64,000 nucleotides of DNA, taken from an uncultured Actinobaculum sp. (GTDB lineage Bacteria; Actinomycetota; Actinomycetes; Actinomycetales; Actinomycetaceae). Below are positions 15,920 to 23,346 of this stretch, in pieces. Under the pieces are notes generated by a model, which saw only the letters and a program-made list of their open reading frames with translations, was not told where the DNA came from and did not search any database. The stretch is from the NCBI GenBank assembly GCA_938020505.1, contig CALIHR010000027.1, positions 1-64,000 of the forward strand, written 5' to 3'. The position numbers and the translations under genes are program-made. Position 1 is the stretch's first letter. Each line of letters opens with the position of its first letter.

Positions 15920-17732
15920 TTCGGATCCACCTTTCAGCGGCGACAAGCCTTTTCAATTCGAAGAGGAACTCGCTGGAGACCGTCCGCATCGACAGCTTCG
16001 CTTTGAGGGCGCTGCGATCGATCAGGCCCAGCTGCCCCACATATCCATGCGCGAGCTCGTCCACGAGGAACTCCCGGCGAGCAAAGAACGTCTCGTACGA
16101 GTCCTTCGTATACTCGCCCTTCGTCGCCCGCGCGAAGATTTCGCGCGGCATCAGCCCGCGCATGGCGCGGTAGAGCGAAGGCTTGTTGATATAGGGATGC
16201 AGGCGCATCTTCAAGGGAAGCGCGAGAGCCGCGCCTACGACCCCGGGATCGACGAAGACGGACGTCCACGTTATCCCGCCCCGGCCGAACATGTCGTTGA
16301 CCTGGCGGATGATCGCCGCCTGTCCCAGCAGCGACTCCAAGGCCTGGTTGACGCTGCGGTCCTCGTTCAAGGGCTCAAGCCTGCCGACGTCGAACGGCGC
16401 ACGCACGAGCTCCTTTGCGTCGTTGAGCATATAGGAGGGGAAGGAGAATCCGCCGGACCAAGCCAGCTCGTCGTTCGGCGCCGAGCCTTTGGAGGCGAGC
16501 TCGCGCATCGAGCGGGAGACCCACCGCCCGTACCGGACCTTGCTTGCGATGCTCGGAATCCCGTGCCGCAAAGGTATGCGGTTGTTTCTGCAATAGCCGA
16601 TCGCCAGGCGGGGCGCCCGCAAGGGCGCCTGGTGCGCCAGAGACCACGCGATCGCCGGCAACGGGGCAAACAGCTCGTCGCCGCCGAGCCCCATAAACTG
16701 CAGGCGAACAGGCGGCGGCGGGTCGAAATGCTCTGCGTGGTGCCTCCCCCGCCGGATCGGCCGCCGCCTTCGGGCGGGCGCAGTCCGATCCGCCAGCGCC
16801 TTGGCGTATCCCTCGGTGTCACACCACATGACGGGCGTCTCGGGTATATAGCCGTTGGGAAACGCCGCCCCGGCGTCGAAGGTGAGCCCCGTCGATCCGA
16901 GCGCCGGATAGAACGCAGCGGACGCGCCGACGTCGTTGACGATGCGCCTGGCCCACATGTCGTCCAGGTTGTACTGAGAGCTCGACGAGGCGTGCGTCGC
17001 GTCGAAGTCCATGTGAAGGGCCCGCAGAAGATAGGCGTTTGCGGCCGAGTCGACGCCGCCGGAGATGTCGCATGAAATCACACCTTTGTGCCCGGCGCAC
17101 CGCCGATACGCCGCCTCCACCAACGCTTGGCGCAAAGCCGCCACGCCATCGTCGACGTCGCCCTCGTCCTCGCCCGTCGGCTCGATGCGAGGAGAGACCT
17201 GGACGGGTCGGGCGTTCACGCTCGAATCCCTCAAATCTCTGTCTGCCCGGAGCATTTCGAAGGGCGCGAGCGCCTGGACGCCGTCCCACGGAGAGATTCT
17301 GGACATCACGCCGAGGGGAAGGCCGTCGACCAAGAAAGAGGCGAGGAAAGCGGGGTTGACGTCGGCCCCGATCTCCTTGGCGATTGAGCGCGCCGACGTC
17401 GAAAGAAGAAGAACGCCGTCCTTGGCCGCCCAGTACAGGCTTTCGCCCGACCACGCCGGAACCAGGGCGATCACCTCCGTGCCGTCGAAAAGGACGGCGA
17501 CGCCCGGACTGTCGGTGCGCACAAGCTCCTCCGCCGCCCGGCGAATGGTCGCATGGTGCGGCAGCCCGAGAATCGCCTCGCGCATAGACTCCGGGACGTC
17601 GAAGCTGACGTCGGAGCGGCTCAGCCGTTCGCGTCGGCGGCCGTCGGCGACCCACCACTCGAGATACGGCGAAAGCTGCACCGAAACCAGGCGGCGTTCG
17701 TCGGGTCGGAAAGTCTCCAGCAATGTCTGCAT
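15909..17732 (-). CDS. lasso peptide cyclase C2 (asparagine synthetase-like)
   Basis: 607 residues from an ATG with AGGAG upstream. It is homologous to C1 along its length, with the PP-loop SGGVDSAANAYLL. It differs by an extra stretch of about 24 residues rich in Arg, His and Pro (from APARRRRPIRRG to PPPPVR), placed just before the LMGLGGDELF-type segment near the active site. In C1 the same place reads directly from ADRPRPA into GLQFTGLGG. The surrounding frame is intact, so the insert is probably translated. It lies after precursor A5 and overlaps B1 copy 2 by 11 bp. Confidence 0.92.
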   Translation of the reverse strand: MQTLLETFRPDERRLVSVQLSPYLEWWVADGRRRERLSRSDVSFDVPESMREAILGLPHHATIRRAAEELVRTDSPGVAVLFDGTEVIALVPAWSGESLYWAAKDGVLLLSTSARSIAKEIGADVNPAFLASFLVDGLPLGVMSRISPWDGVQALAPFEMLRADRDLRDSSVNARPVQVSPRIEPTGEDEGDVDDGVAALRQALVEAAYRRCAGHKGVISCDISGGVDSAANAYLLRALHMDFDATHASSSSQYNLDDMWARRIVNDVGASAAFYPALGSTGLTFDAGAAFPNGYIPETPVMWCDTEGYAKALADRTAPARRRRPIRRGRHHAEHFDPPPPVRLQFMGLGGDELFAPLPAIAWSLAHQAPLRAPRLAIGYCRNNRIPLRHGIPSIASKVRYGRWVSRSMRELASKGSAPNDELAWSGGFSFPSYMLNDAKELVRAPFDVGRLEPLNEDRSVNQALESLLGQAAIIRQVNDMFGRGGITWTSVFVDPGVVGAALALPLKMRLHPYINKPSLYRAMRGLMPREIFARATKGEYTKDSYETFFARREFLVDELAHGYVGQLGLIDRSALKAKLSMRTVSSEFLFELKRLVAAERWIRSVR

Positions 17733-17754
17733 CGGTCTTCGCTCCTAGTTGAAA

Positions 17755-17790
17755 CCTGGGTGTGGGCCAGCGCTCTGGTCCACACCCAGG
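17755..17790 (-). terminator. very strong hairpin between A5 and C2
   Basis: CCTGGGTGTGG / CCACACCCAGG, extended through a wobble pair and CCAG/CTGG to a 16-bp stem with a CGCT loop. On the minus strand TTTC follows. It sits 22 bp before the C2 start. Further hairpins in the same gap are GGCCGCA/TGCGGCC (17847-17867) and GCGCT/AGCGC (17924-17937). Confidence 0.6.
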
Positions 17791-17944
17791 GATGTGCCGT
17801 TCAGGAAGGAATTAGAAGAGCGCTGGCGTCCGGTGACGCGGCGCACGGCCGCAGCCTTCTTGCGGCCAAGCCTCCGCGGCGGACCGCTCCCGCCTTCCAA
17901 TCCCGCCTTGGCTGGGTTTCGTTGCGCTCAAAAGCGCGACGGGC

Positions 17945-18085
17945 TCACCACCAGGGCAAGGGGAACCAACGGCCACCGGCGTAGCTGCCGCCGAAGGCGT
18001 CGGCCCAGCCTCCGAAGAAGTATCCCCGGGTGGTGTCGGTGTAATCGGCGATCTCTTCGATCATGGGAGAAACGTACGTAGCCAT
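17945..18085 (-). CDS. lasso peptide precursor A5
   Basis: 46 residues. The leader differs slightly from the others (MATYVSPMIEEIADYTDTTR) but keeps YxxP and the penultimate Thr. The 26-residue core begins with the ring GYFFGGWAD (Gly1-Asp9), then AFGG, and a tail rich in Gly, Trp and Pro ending with two Trp. Hand-summed dehydrated mass is 2936.33. It is the first gene of the A5-C2-B1 cassette. Ribosome site GGAGGTGG. Confidence 0.88.
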   Translation of the reverse strand: MATYVSPMIEEIADYTDTTRGYFFGGWADAFGGSYAGGRWFPLPWW

Positions 18086-18238
18086 TGAGGCCACCTCCTT
18101 TTGTTTGTTGTTTGTGACTTAAACCGTTCCACGCGCCCCGACGAACGATTCCACTGTTCGGCAGAGCGATGTGGCAGCGGCTTCCATACCCGTCACGCCG
18201 CGGGCGCCACGACTGGCAGCAACGAGTTGGTCTTTGAC

Positions 18239-18257
18239 GGCTCCCGATTGGGAAACC
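18239..18257 (-). promoter_or_regulatory. conserved upstream hairpin of A5
   Basis: GGCTCCC / GGGAAACC with loop GATT, flanked by ACGAGTTGGTCT and CCAAGC, 154 nt upstream of the A5 start. Third copy of the element seen before A3 and A4. Confidence 0.55.
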
Positions 18258-18461
18258 AAGCCTGAGGAACGCGCTCAGCGCTGAATGGCGACGAGCGCTT
18301 AAAGAAGAGTTGATGAAGTCAGAGAGACAAAGGTCGGGTTGAAGAACGATGCGTTTGATGACACGCACAGGGATACACGCGCCGGTCCGACGGAAAGAAC
18401 GCCGTCAGAATGGAAACGTGTTCATAGAAGCCCCTGAGTAGAGAAGGCGTCAGACTCAGTC

Positions 18462-18491
18462 GTGATAGGCCGTCTATCGGGTTGTTGTCAA
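18462..18491 (-). promoter_or_regulatory. candidate promoter upstream of A5
   Basis: On the minus strand, TTGACA (18491-18486) and TATCAC (18467-18462) are separated by 18 bp. This would give an untranslated leader of about 370 nt containing the conserved hairpin. Equivalent boxes are not clear upstream of A3 and A4. Confidence 0.35.
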
Positions 18492-19579
18492 GCTTTCCCG
18501 GTCGCGATCGCCGATCGGTCCGCTTGAGAGGTGAAGGCTTGCGAAGCATCGATTCTCTTCTGTCGAATCGAGACTCAACCCGATGCTGTACCAGGGCACC
18601 GCCGGTTGTGTTTTTTAGTCGTATTTACTTCGCTTGGTTTGAAGATTACTAGCGGGTACCGGCCAGCACAAGCGCAAACAAGGGTGTACGCACACCATTG
18701 ACAAATATGTTTAGTCACGCTAAAGAAGCCATTTTGCCCATCGTTTCCAGCCGAATTCGAAGATCAATGAGACGGAGGAAAAGGAGACGGACGGCCAACT
18801 CTATCAGCAAGCGAATGAACATCACCCAAGTTTCTTTCAAATGGCATGCACAGCATCCGAGACAAGGAATATGCATCGATATACTGTGAGTATTTCAAAG
18901 CCATTCATAAATGAATTTCATTCCTTGTTTACCGCTACAAAAATGCATATTGTCCATCTTTAGAAACGCAAGCCAATCACCAAGGTTTGTCTTACGCAAC
19001 TGGAGATTTCATATAGAGAAACTTTCTGTTCTGTATAAAGAGTCGCTCGAGAGTGCACAGGGCAGTTCGGATTCTCCTGGATTTGAGCGTGGAAGGAATG
19101 AGCGACGTCGTCGCCCTGCACTTTGCAGTCAAAGCCTTCTTTGCATATGAAGACGGGGACTCGCGCGTCAAAACTGCTGGATTTCAGCAGTAGGCCAGAT
19201 CTCGGCAACAGGCCAGTTTTCGGCGGTGAGCCAAACCTCGGCAGTAGACGCAAGCATTGAGGGCACGGGCGTGTCGCGTCTGCAGAAGTCGCGTCTGCGG
19301 AAGGCTGCAGCCAGATGCGTGCAAAGAAAACGGGGCTGCAGTCAGGAGACGTCCGCGAGAGAATGAAACCGCAAATGGGAGCGACGGCAACGAAGATGAG
19401 ACCTCAAACGGAAGCTCGCCTTATAGGAGGCAGGATTGCAAACGAGCCCTTCGAAAAGAGAGCAAGCCAGCGCGGAAGTCGGGAGAAAGCAGCCTTGCGC
19501 GCCTGCGGATGCGTTAGCCGAACATGTTGTGGATGCGCATGTGGCATATGCGCACGTGTCCGTGTTCCAACTATGTCGG
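18492..19579. other. AT-rich region between A5 and tRNA-Leu
   Basis: About 1.1 kb without a supported gene. The segment 18560-19160 is AT-rich like the other spacers of the lasso locus. 19185-19256 holds imperfect repeats of about 18-20 bp (TCGGCAACAGGCCAG-like), and 19270-19300 repeats TCGCGTCTGC twice. Several open frames of 60-90 codons occur but lack ribosome sites or family features. Confidence 0.45.
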
Positions 19580-19663
19580 TGCTCAAGGGGGGAGTTGAAC
19601 CCCCACGCCCTTTCGGGCACACGGACCTGAACCGTGCGCGTCTGCCTATTCCGCCACTTGAGC
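19580..19663 (-). tRNA. tRNA-Leu (CAG)
   Basis: An 84-nt class II tRNA. Acceptor stem GCTCAAG/CTTGAGC, anticodon loop TTCAGGT with anticodon CAG, a long variable arm (GCCCGAAAGGGC) and T arm GGGGGTTCAACTCCCCC. CCA is not encoded. It marks the outer border of the lasso locus. Confidence 0.95.
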
Positions 19664-19781
19664 TTGGCCGCTTGTGCGGCGACCTACAGCATATAGGCCG
19701 CCGCCGGGTTTTCCAAGTCCGACGGCGATGACCCTTGCGACACTCCGCCCGTCGGCTCGGTCGGCCTCGGACGCCTTTCGC

Positions 19782-20342
19782 CTACTCCTCTTCCCTCGGC
19801 CTCGCTTCCGCCTTCTTCGGCCTCAAGACGCCGAAACCGAGGATTGCGAGGACAATGCCGAGAATCACAAGCCCAACGCCGGCGAACAGGGTGACAGTTC
19901 CCACCGTCCACCAGCCGTAGGCGTTGAGGAGCATGCCGCGCACCGAGTTGCCCTCAAACAGGGTCTGGCGCAGGTTCTTGAGCTTCGCCTCCTGGTCCGC
20001 CGAGACCTTGCCGCGCGACGACATATACTGCCCGGAGACCTCCTCGAAGGCCTTGCCGCCGGAAGCCTCGAGCATGTGCTGGCGGATGTAATGGTCGGCA
20101 AAGGCCTTCGCTTGGGGGCCGGTTGTGAGCCTCTGCCCGACGTAGGGGCGAAGCGCCTCCTTCGACTCCTTGTCTTTGAGCGCCTCGACGCCGCCCTTGG
20201 AGGGCATGTCGATCCTCTCTTGAGCGAGTTGCTCCGAGACCGTCGAGTGGGCGATCTTGCCTCCCGCGATCGCGGCGGCGCCCGCTGCGATGAGCACTGC
20301 CGCGAAGACTTTCGCGAGTGCGGAATAGATTGCCTTGGACAT
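19782..20342 (-). CDS. membrane protein of unknown function
   Basis: 186 residues with ribosome site GAAAGGAAAC before the ATG. It has an N-terminal membrane segment (VFAAVLIAAGAAAIAGG), a charged predominantly helical extracellular stretch, and a C-terminal hairpin of two hydrophobic segments ending with the basic LRPKKAEARPREEE. This arrangement suggests a surface-exposed helical domain anchored at both ends. I do not recognise the family. Confidence 0.7.
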   Translation of the reverse strand: MSKAIYSALAKVFAAVLIAAGAAAIAGGKIAHSTVSEQLAQERIDMPSKGGVEALKDKESKEALRPYVGQRLTTGPQAKAFADHYIRQHMLEASGGKAFEEVSGQYMSSRGKVSADQEAKLKNLRQTLFEGNSVRGMLLNAYGWWTVGTVTLFAGVGLVILGIVLAILGFGVLRPKKAEARPREEE

Positions 20343-20351
20343 AGTTTCCTT

Positions 20352-20537
20352 TCACGCTGGCGACGTCGGGTCGTCTCGGGCCTCGAACAGGTCGCCTAGC
20401 AGGGTCTCGAACTGACGGGCATCGAACTGACGGGCATCGAACAGATCCGATGAGACAGAGCCCGCATCTGCGCCGGTCAATGCGAACGAGACGGCCTCAG
20501 CTGGCACTCCGACGTCGGACCGATTGGCCTTGAGCAT
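20352..20537 (-). CDS. possible short protein upstream of the membrane protein
   Basis: A 61-codon frame ending 9 bp before the 186-residue membrane protein. It contains a five-residue tandem repeat (FDARQ twice, from a repeated 15-bp block). The ribosome site is weak and there is no family match. It could be a leader peptide or chance. Confidence 0.25.
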   Translation of the reverse strand: MLKANRSDVGVPAEAVSFALTGADAGSVSSDLFDARQFDARQFETLLGDLFEARDDPTSPA

Positions 20538-20762
20538 CTTATTGCATATTCAACTACTGCTGTGTCAAAGAGTGTTGTATTCCACAAATCGCCGTCGCCC
20601 GCTGTTACGTTATCGGCTTACTCGGTGCCCCGAACGCGGCGAAGCGCCGCAAATCCAGTGTGTTCGCCGTCAAACCTTTGGGGAGAAGGCCCGTACGATG
20701 ATGCCTTGCGGGGGATTTCGCCGTATCGTTAAGACTGATGTTGCGTTGATAGGAGGTGTCTT

Positions 20763-21458
20763 GTGGGCGCATTCGAAAAGTTCGAAAGGGGCGTGGAGAG
20801 CGCGGTGGCATCCGTCTTCTCGCGCGCCTTCCAGTCGGAGCTCAAACCGGTGGAGATCACGTCTGCAGTCAAGAAGGCAATGGATACGAACTCTGCCACG
20901 ATGAGCCGCGACCGCATCATCAGTCCGAATGACTTCGTCATCCGGCTTTCGCCGAAAGACCGGGAGACGATGGCTCAGTGGAGCGAGGACGCGCTGACCG
21001 AGGAGATCACCTTGGCGGTCACCTCCTACGCCACGGAGCAGGACTACACCCTCCTAGGCCCGGTTCGGATCGCGTTCGAAACGGACGAGACCCTCAAATC
21101 CGGCAGCCTTCAGGTTGAGGCCCTGATCAAGCGAGGCGCGGTCGCCCCGGCGACGTCGTCGGCCCAATCGGGCCACCCGATTATCGCCATCGGCCCCGAC
21201 CGCTATCTCCTGACCGGCGCGGTCACCGTGATCGGAAGAGGGTCCGAATGCGACATCACCGTCGATGACACGGGGATCTCCCGCCGTCATCTCGAGCTCA
21301 AGTCGACGCCCAACGGCGTCATCGCAACAGACCTCGGCTCCACGAACGGCAGCTTCGTCGAGGGCCACAAGATCACGGCTGCCACACTGGTGGACGGCAA
21401 CACGATCACGATCGGACGCACAAACATAATGTTCTGGAACTCACCGGGAACAGCATGA
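20763..21458 (+). CDS. fhaA: FHA domain protein FhaA (DUF3662-FHA)
   Basis: 231 residues from GTG, with AGGAGG eight bases upstream. Residues 1-120 are the DUF3662 domain (MGAFEKFERGVESAVASVFSRAF). The C-terminal FHA domain has GRGSECDITVDD, SRRHLEL and DLGSTNGSFVEG, the loops that bind phosphothreonine. FhaA links Ser/Thr kinase signalling to peptidoglycan precursor flow in mycobacteria. It is the first gene of a run of overlapping genes (ATGA junctions) with fhaB, pstP, rodA and pbpA. Confidence 0.92.
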   Translation: MGAFEKFERGVESAVASVFSRAFQSELKPVEITSAVKKAMDTNSATMSRDRIISPNDFVIRLSPKDRETMAQWSEDALTEEITLAVTSYATEQDYTLLGPVRIAFETDETLKSGSLQVEALIKRGAVAPATSSAQSGHPIIAIGPDRYLLTGAVTVIGRGSECDITVDDTGISRRHLELKSTPNGVIATDLGSTNGSFVEGHKITAATLVDGNTITIGRTNIMFWNSPGTA

Positions 21459-21973
21459 GCGCACTAGTCCTCACACTTCTTCGCCTGGGCTTCCTCGCCC
21501 TGCTGTGGATCTTTGTCTTCTCCGTAGTCTTCACGCTGCGCCGCGACGTCTACGGAACCCAGGTGCGCGATCGCCGCGCACTCGTCAAGGGACGGCGCGC
21601 GAAGGCCTCGAAAGCCGCGCAGCAGCCCCAGAAACAAGCGCCGTCAGGCCGCGAGCCTCAGACGCCCGCGAGACAGGCCCCGGCAACCGTCTCCGCACTC
21701 ACCGTGACCGCGGGGCCGTTGACCGGCACGTCGCTTCCGCTTGGAACCTCTCAGATCATCGTGGGACGCTCACCCGATTCCGCCCTCGTGCTCGACGATT
21801 CCTACTCATCCTCCAGGCACGCCCGCTTCTACCAAGAGGGCGGCCAATGGTGGGTGGAAGACCTCGATTCGACCAATGGCACATACATCGGAGGAAAGCG
21901 CATAACCACGCCCACGCTTGTGGGGCCGGGGGTTCCCGTCGTCATCGGGCGCACCACCATGGAGTTGCGTTAA
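21455..21973 (+). CDS. fhaB: FHA domain protein FhaB/FipA
   Basis: 172 residues. It has an N-terminal membrane segment (LGFLALLWIFVFSVVFTL), a basic Ala/Gln-rich linker, and a C-terminal FHA domain with VGRSPDSALVLDD, SSRHARFY and DLDSTNGTYIGG. It overlaps fhaA by 4 bp and shares one base with the pstP start. In mycobacteria this protein, phosphorylated by the kinases of this cluster, is involved in cell division and wall growth. Confidence 0.92.
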   Translation: MSALVLTLLRLGFLALLWIFVFSVVFTLRRDVYGTQVRDRRALVKGRRAKASKAAQQPQKQAPSGREPQTPARQAPATVSALTVTAGPLTGTSLPLGTSQIIVGRSPDSALVLDDSYSSSRHARFYQEGGQWWVEDLDSTNGTYIGGKRITTPTLVGPGVPVVIGRTTMELR

Positions 21974-23346
21974 TGGGTATTCAACTTCGATTCGCCGCGT
22001 TCTCCGACGTCGGCCTGGTTCGATCCAACAACCAGGACGCCGGATACGCCTCGCCCAATCTGCTCGTCCTTGCCGACGGGATGGGCGGGGCCGCCGCCGG
22101 GGACGTCGCCTCGTCCGTCGCCGTGGGGCATCTTGCCTCCCTCGACGACGACGTCTACGGCGCAGACGACCTCATCCCGCTTCTGCGAACAGCCGTGAGC
22201 GAGGCTCACACGGACCTCGTCGACCGCGCCAAAGCCGACCCCGAGCTCGGCGGGATGGGCACAACGTGCATCGCGATCTTGCGTTCCAGCAACAAGCTCG
22301 GAATGGTCCATATCGGGGATTCTCGGGCTTACCTTCTGCGCGACGGCGTTCTCACGCAGGTCACGCATGACCACACCCTCGTCCAGTTCCTCGTCGACCA
22401 CGGCCAGATCACACCCGAAGAGGCGGAGAACCACCCGAAACGCAACGTCATCATGCGAGCGCTCGGCGACACCCCCGGCGACGTCGAGATCGACGAGTCA
22501 ATCCGGGAAGCCGTTCCGGGCGACCGCTGGCTGCTCTGCTCAGACGGGCTGTTCGGCGTGGTGGCCCACGACACGATTGAGTCGACTTTGGCGAGCATGG
22601 ACATCGTCCACGCCGGCGAACGCCTCATCGAGCTGGCGTTGGCGGGCGGAGCCCCCGACAACGTCACAGTGGTCCTTGCAGAGGTCGTGGACGACAAGAG
22701 CACCCACGAGGTTCCCCGCAGCCAGCATCCCATCGTCGTGGGTTCGGCCGCGGTCGACTACCGCAAGCCGACCCGCGGCGGCACGTCCGCAGCCGCCAAG
22801 GCCGCAGCCTTGACCTCGAAGCGGGCCGTCAAAGACGCGGCGGAAAGCGAATCGGAGGCGTTGCCCGAAGAGCCGCCCCGTTCGCGCGCCGCCGCGAGGC
22901 TCGCCGTCGCCGTCGCCGTTCTGGCCATCATGTTCGGAGGCCTGTTCGCGGCCTATCGCTGGACCCAGGGGCAGTACTACGTCGCCGTCGACGGCGGCCG
23001 GGTGACGATCTATCGGGGGATACCCGAATCCATCGGCCCGATCTCGTTCTCCTCGGTCTACGAGCGGACGAACATCCGCGTCTCGCAGCTTCCGTCGGTG
23101 GCCCGCGAGCGGCTGTCGTCGCCGATCACTCGCAGCTCGCTGAGCGAGGCCCGCACCGTGGTTTCCAATCTCAGGGCCCAGCGCAGCACCCCAAGCCCCT
23201 CTCCCTCGCCTAGTCCTTCTGCGACGACGCCCGCGCCCACCGCGCCCGGGCAGGGGCAACCCGAACAGCCCGGGCAACCTGGGCAGCCGGCTCAACCCGG
23301 CCAGCCCGGCCAAACCTCCAATCCGACGCCGGGAGCCAATCCATGA
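21973..23346 (+). CDS. pstP: PP2C-family Ser/Thr protein phosphatase
   Basis: 457 residues from the ATG at 21973. The frame is open far upstream but only over fhaB. The catalytic domain (about 1-240) has SNNQD, LADGMGGAAAGD, GDSRAYLLRDG and GGAPDNVTVV, with the metal-binding aspartates in place. One membrane segment follows (AVAVAVLAIMFGGLFAAY), then an extracellular part ending in a Ser/Pro and Gly/Gln/Pro repeat (GQPGQPAQPGQPG). It removes phosphates placed by PknB. Confidence 0.93.
   Translation: MGIQLRFAAFSDVGLVRSNNQDAGYASPNLLVLADGMGGAAAGDVASSVAVGHLASLDDDVYGADDLIPLLRTAVSEAHTDLVDRAKADPELGGMGTTCIAILRSSNKLGMVHIGDSRAYLLRDGVLTQVTHDHTLVQFLVDHGQITPEEAENHPKRNVIMRALGDTPGDVEIDESIREAVPGDRWLLCSDGLFGVVAHDTIESTLASMDIVHAGERLIELALAGGAPDNVTVVLAEVVDDKSTHEVPRSQHPIVVGSAAVDYRKPTRGGTSAAAKAAALTSKRAVKDAAESESEALPEEPPRSRAAARLAVAVAVLAIMFGGLFAAYRWTQGQYYVAVDGGRVTIYRGIPESIGPISFSSVYERTNIRVSQLPSVARERLSSPITRSSLSEARTVVSNLRAQRSTPSPSPSPSPSATTPAPTAPGQGQPEQPGQPGQPAQPGQPGQTSNPTPGANP

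Noticed and set aside
18698..18889. Possible sixth lasso precursor or regulator near A5
   Set aside because: The 63-codon frame is on the other strand, basic throughout, with no YxxP leader or Gly-x7-Asp core.
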